Part shown: positions 62,070-64,000 of the stretch, piece by piece
How positions within the stretch are numbered: position 1 is the first letter of the stretch
How the letters are laid out: every line of letters begins with the position of its first letter
Assembly (NCBI RefSeq): GCF_918797505.1
Contig: NC_092796.1
Span: forward strand, 56,636,851-56,700,850
Reading direction: 5' to 3'
Length of the DNA stretch: 64,000 nt
Source of the DNA: Bemisia tabaci
Taxonomy: Eukaryota; Arthropoda; Insecta; Hemiptera; Aleyrodidae
Made by a program: the position numbers and the translations under genes
Notes under the pieces: generated by a model
The model's input: only the letters and a program-made list of their open reading frames with translations
Told to the model about the DNA's origin: nothing
Databases searched by the model: none

Positions 62070-64000
62070 AAAATAGTCCAGTACCAACAGGAGTTTATGA
62101 ATGCAAGAAAGAGGTCAGAAGAGGTTAAAGCTGATTCTTATGTATTTTTGGTCGCTGAATCCGAATTTGATGCTTCCCACCAAATCCGCCTTGTGCAATT
62201 GCGGAAAAGCCGGAAAACTGCCGAAAATCACGTTTTTACGCGCTTTTCCGGGAATAAATAGCTTAATATTCGTCGGAGCGTAAAATTAGTTATCAGCAAA
62301 GTCGTAGCCGAGTAAATTGCCGACAATATTTAAAGGGACAAGTTTTCGCTAGGACGTCACCCAAAAAAACGATGCTGGGGTTGGTCAGTTCAAATGACAA
62401 ACGTCTGATGACGTTTGAGTCGTTGTGGAGCATGTATGGATTTACTAGTTTTTTTTCTTCTTTTTCCGGAAACTAGGGATTTTTCCTTGACTAGGCTTGG
62501 TACTATGATGGATCTCCCCTTCAAATTTATAGGTTGGCAACGACTGAATTTTTCATGTGGGGAGGTTGGCAGACCTTTCAAGCCCTACACGGCCTCCAAA
62601 TAACGATTTTACTTATGAAAGTCTTCGAACCTAGGTGTACTCTGGTTTTACTTCAATGGGTCAAGTAAAGGTTGGCAACAACTACAATTCGGTTTCGAAT
62701 ATTCCGTGGAGAAAAGTTGGCTGCCCTTTCAGGCTCTAAGGCCTCCAAGAGCAAACTCAATCTCGATAGGCTCCCAACCTCGGTGCTTTATTTTCACTTC
62801 GATGTTTTTTTTTTTTTTTTCAACGCATTTGATTGGTTTACGGTGATAGCCAACGTGACGTCACAGCTGAAAATGCTCCCGGGCTTTGTTTGCACCACGC
62901 CGTACGTTATAAATATAGGCACGAGGGGTGGATCGGGCAGTCCCTGGCCAGGACTCGTTGGTAAAGGTATTATGTGTTGCATGTGTGTTATATGTTTTAT
63001 ATGTGTTATATGTTATTTATGTGTTATATGTTATTTATATGTCACATTTGTTATCTATGTGTTATATGTTTCTACTGATGCGTGTTGCGTATGTGTGTTG
63101 CGTGTTGCTTGAGTGTGTTGCGTGTTGCTTGTGTGTTACATGTTCCTTGCGTGTTACGTGTTGCTTGTGTGCTATATGTTGCTTGTATATGTTACGTGTT
63201 GCTTTTAAACGTTACATGATGCTCGTGTGTGTTATGTGTTGCTTGTCGCATGCTAGTTCTAATTTGTTGTTCTTTTTTATTTTTTGAGGTTTCTTTTCTC
63301 TTTGTCTTTTAGGGATTTAACGCACTTCCCGGTGTTGGTTCCTCCTCTTTTTCTACTAACTTTTTTTTTTTTTTTTTTTTGCTTCCTAAAAGACAAATAG
63401 CAAAGAAAACCAGTAATTGCTTGTAGATTCGCGTTTTAAAGTAGAGTCCCCCAACCCCTCCCGCGTAGTAACATAATTTCAATTATGTTACTTTTTTCTT
63501 TTTTCTTTGTCTTTTGAAGCGTGCCAGTAGGGCTCGCTCTTTTTCTTTTCATTCTTTTTCTTTTAATTCTTTTTCTTTGTCTCCCCTCCCCTAACAGAGA
63601 GTGGGTCTAGGAATTTTAAATATTCTAACGCCTCGTAAATTTATAACAGGGGGTGTACGATACCGTAGCTTTGGTTCGAAGGATGCAGTGGTGTTTCGGC
63701 ACTTCGTTCAGTCGGCCGGCGGCCATCGCTTTCCTATGACGGCTGAATCCATAACCAGGACCCGGTATGGTGCAAGTTAGAGGGCGGTAAAAGAAACCCT
63801 CGGCCATTTCGGCGAAAAAAAAAAAAAGATGGTCCATTAGTATAGGCGGGAGGATACGTAAAACTCCTTCATCCCTCTCTGTTTTTTCCGTAATTAGTCA
63901 TGAAGTGGATTGGTAGGCCTACGGGGGAAGCAACCACTATAAAAAAAGAAATAGTGTATTTTCCGAAGAAAATACACTAGCAACGCGCCACTGAACTTAC
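62070..64000. other. No gene seen
   Basis: Contains the degenerate array at 62960-63260, T tracts (62805-62820, 63361-63380) and CTTTTTCTTTT-rich DNA. Short frames show no domain. Confidence 0.4.
62960..63260. repeat. Degenerate tandem array of GTTATATGT and GTTGCTTGTGT units
   Basis: The first half is built of GTGTTATATGTTATTTAT-like units and the second of GTGTTGCGTGTTGCTTG-like units of about 10-25 bp. The cysteine- and valine-rich frames across it are repeat artefacts. Confidence 0.75.

Noticed and set aside
62672..63287. Cysteine- and valine-rich frames as a membrane protein
   Set aside because: They are read from a degenerate tandem repeat.

Overview
This is a stretch of an arthropod nuclear genome, very probably an insect. 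The two genes I can recognise are split into many small exons with GT-AG introns (one GC-AG), both belong to animal families (glypican, chloride-type alpha-amylase), and the non-coding sequence is packed with short inverted-repeat transposons (MITEs). My best guess is a hemipteran, possibly a whitefly. That rests on a general impression of the repeats, which I cannot verify here.

Layout. Bases 1-30,000 hold no gene I can support. They contain MITE families, tandem repeats, GC-rich islands and one 4.5-kb element (11462-15977) with about 353-bp terminal inverted repeats. The 3' eight exons of a glypican gene of the dally-like (GPC4/6) type run on the + strand from 30284 to 36179. The exon carrying the signal peptide was not found and is probably further upstream, inside or beyond the repeat-rich 30 kb. 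From 36,180 to about 42,250 the sequence is AT-rich and free of MITEs; it is probably a long 3' UTR and may include an alternative last coding exon at 41949-42079.

From 42,600 to 45,950 come more repeats, including an 802-bp non-autonomous hAT element with a near-perfect 8-bp target duplication. A complete alpha-amylase gene (10 exons, 577 codons plus stop) occupies 59824 down to 45999 on the - strand. Its product keeps the three catalytic acids but ends in an acidic stretch, a transmembrane helix and a short cytoplasmic tail, so it looks like a membrane-tethered amylase. Its introns carry at least ten MITEs. One of them contains a 54-nt segment that could be spliced in frame, but I reject it as a normal exon. 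Bases 60,000-64,000 hold repeats only.

The two genes converge on the 36-46 kb interval and have no evident functional link. Glypicans are GPI-anchored heparan sulfate proteoglycans that shape Wnt, Hedgehog and BMP gradients; the amylase hydrolyses starch or glycogen at a membrane surface. No rRNA, tRNA, CRISPR array, viral gene or intact transposase was recognised.
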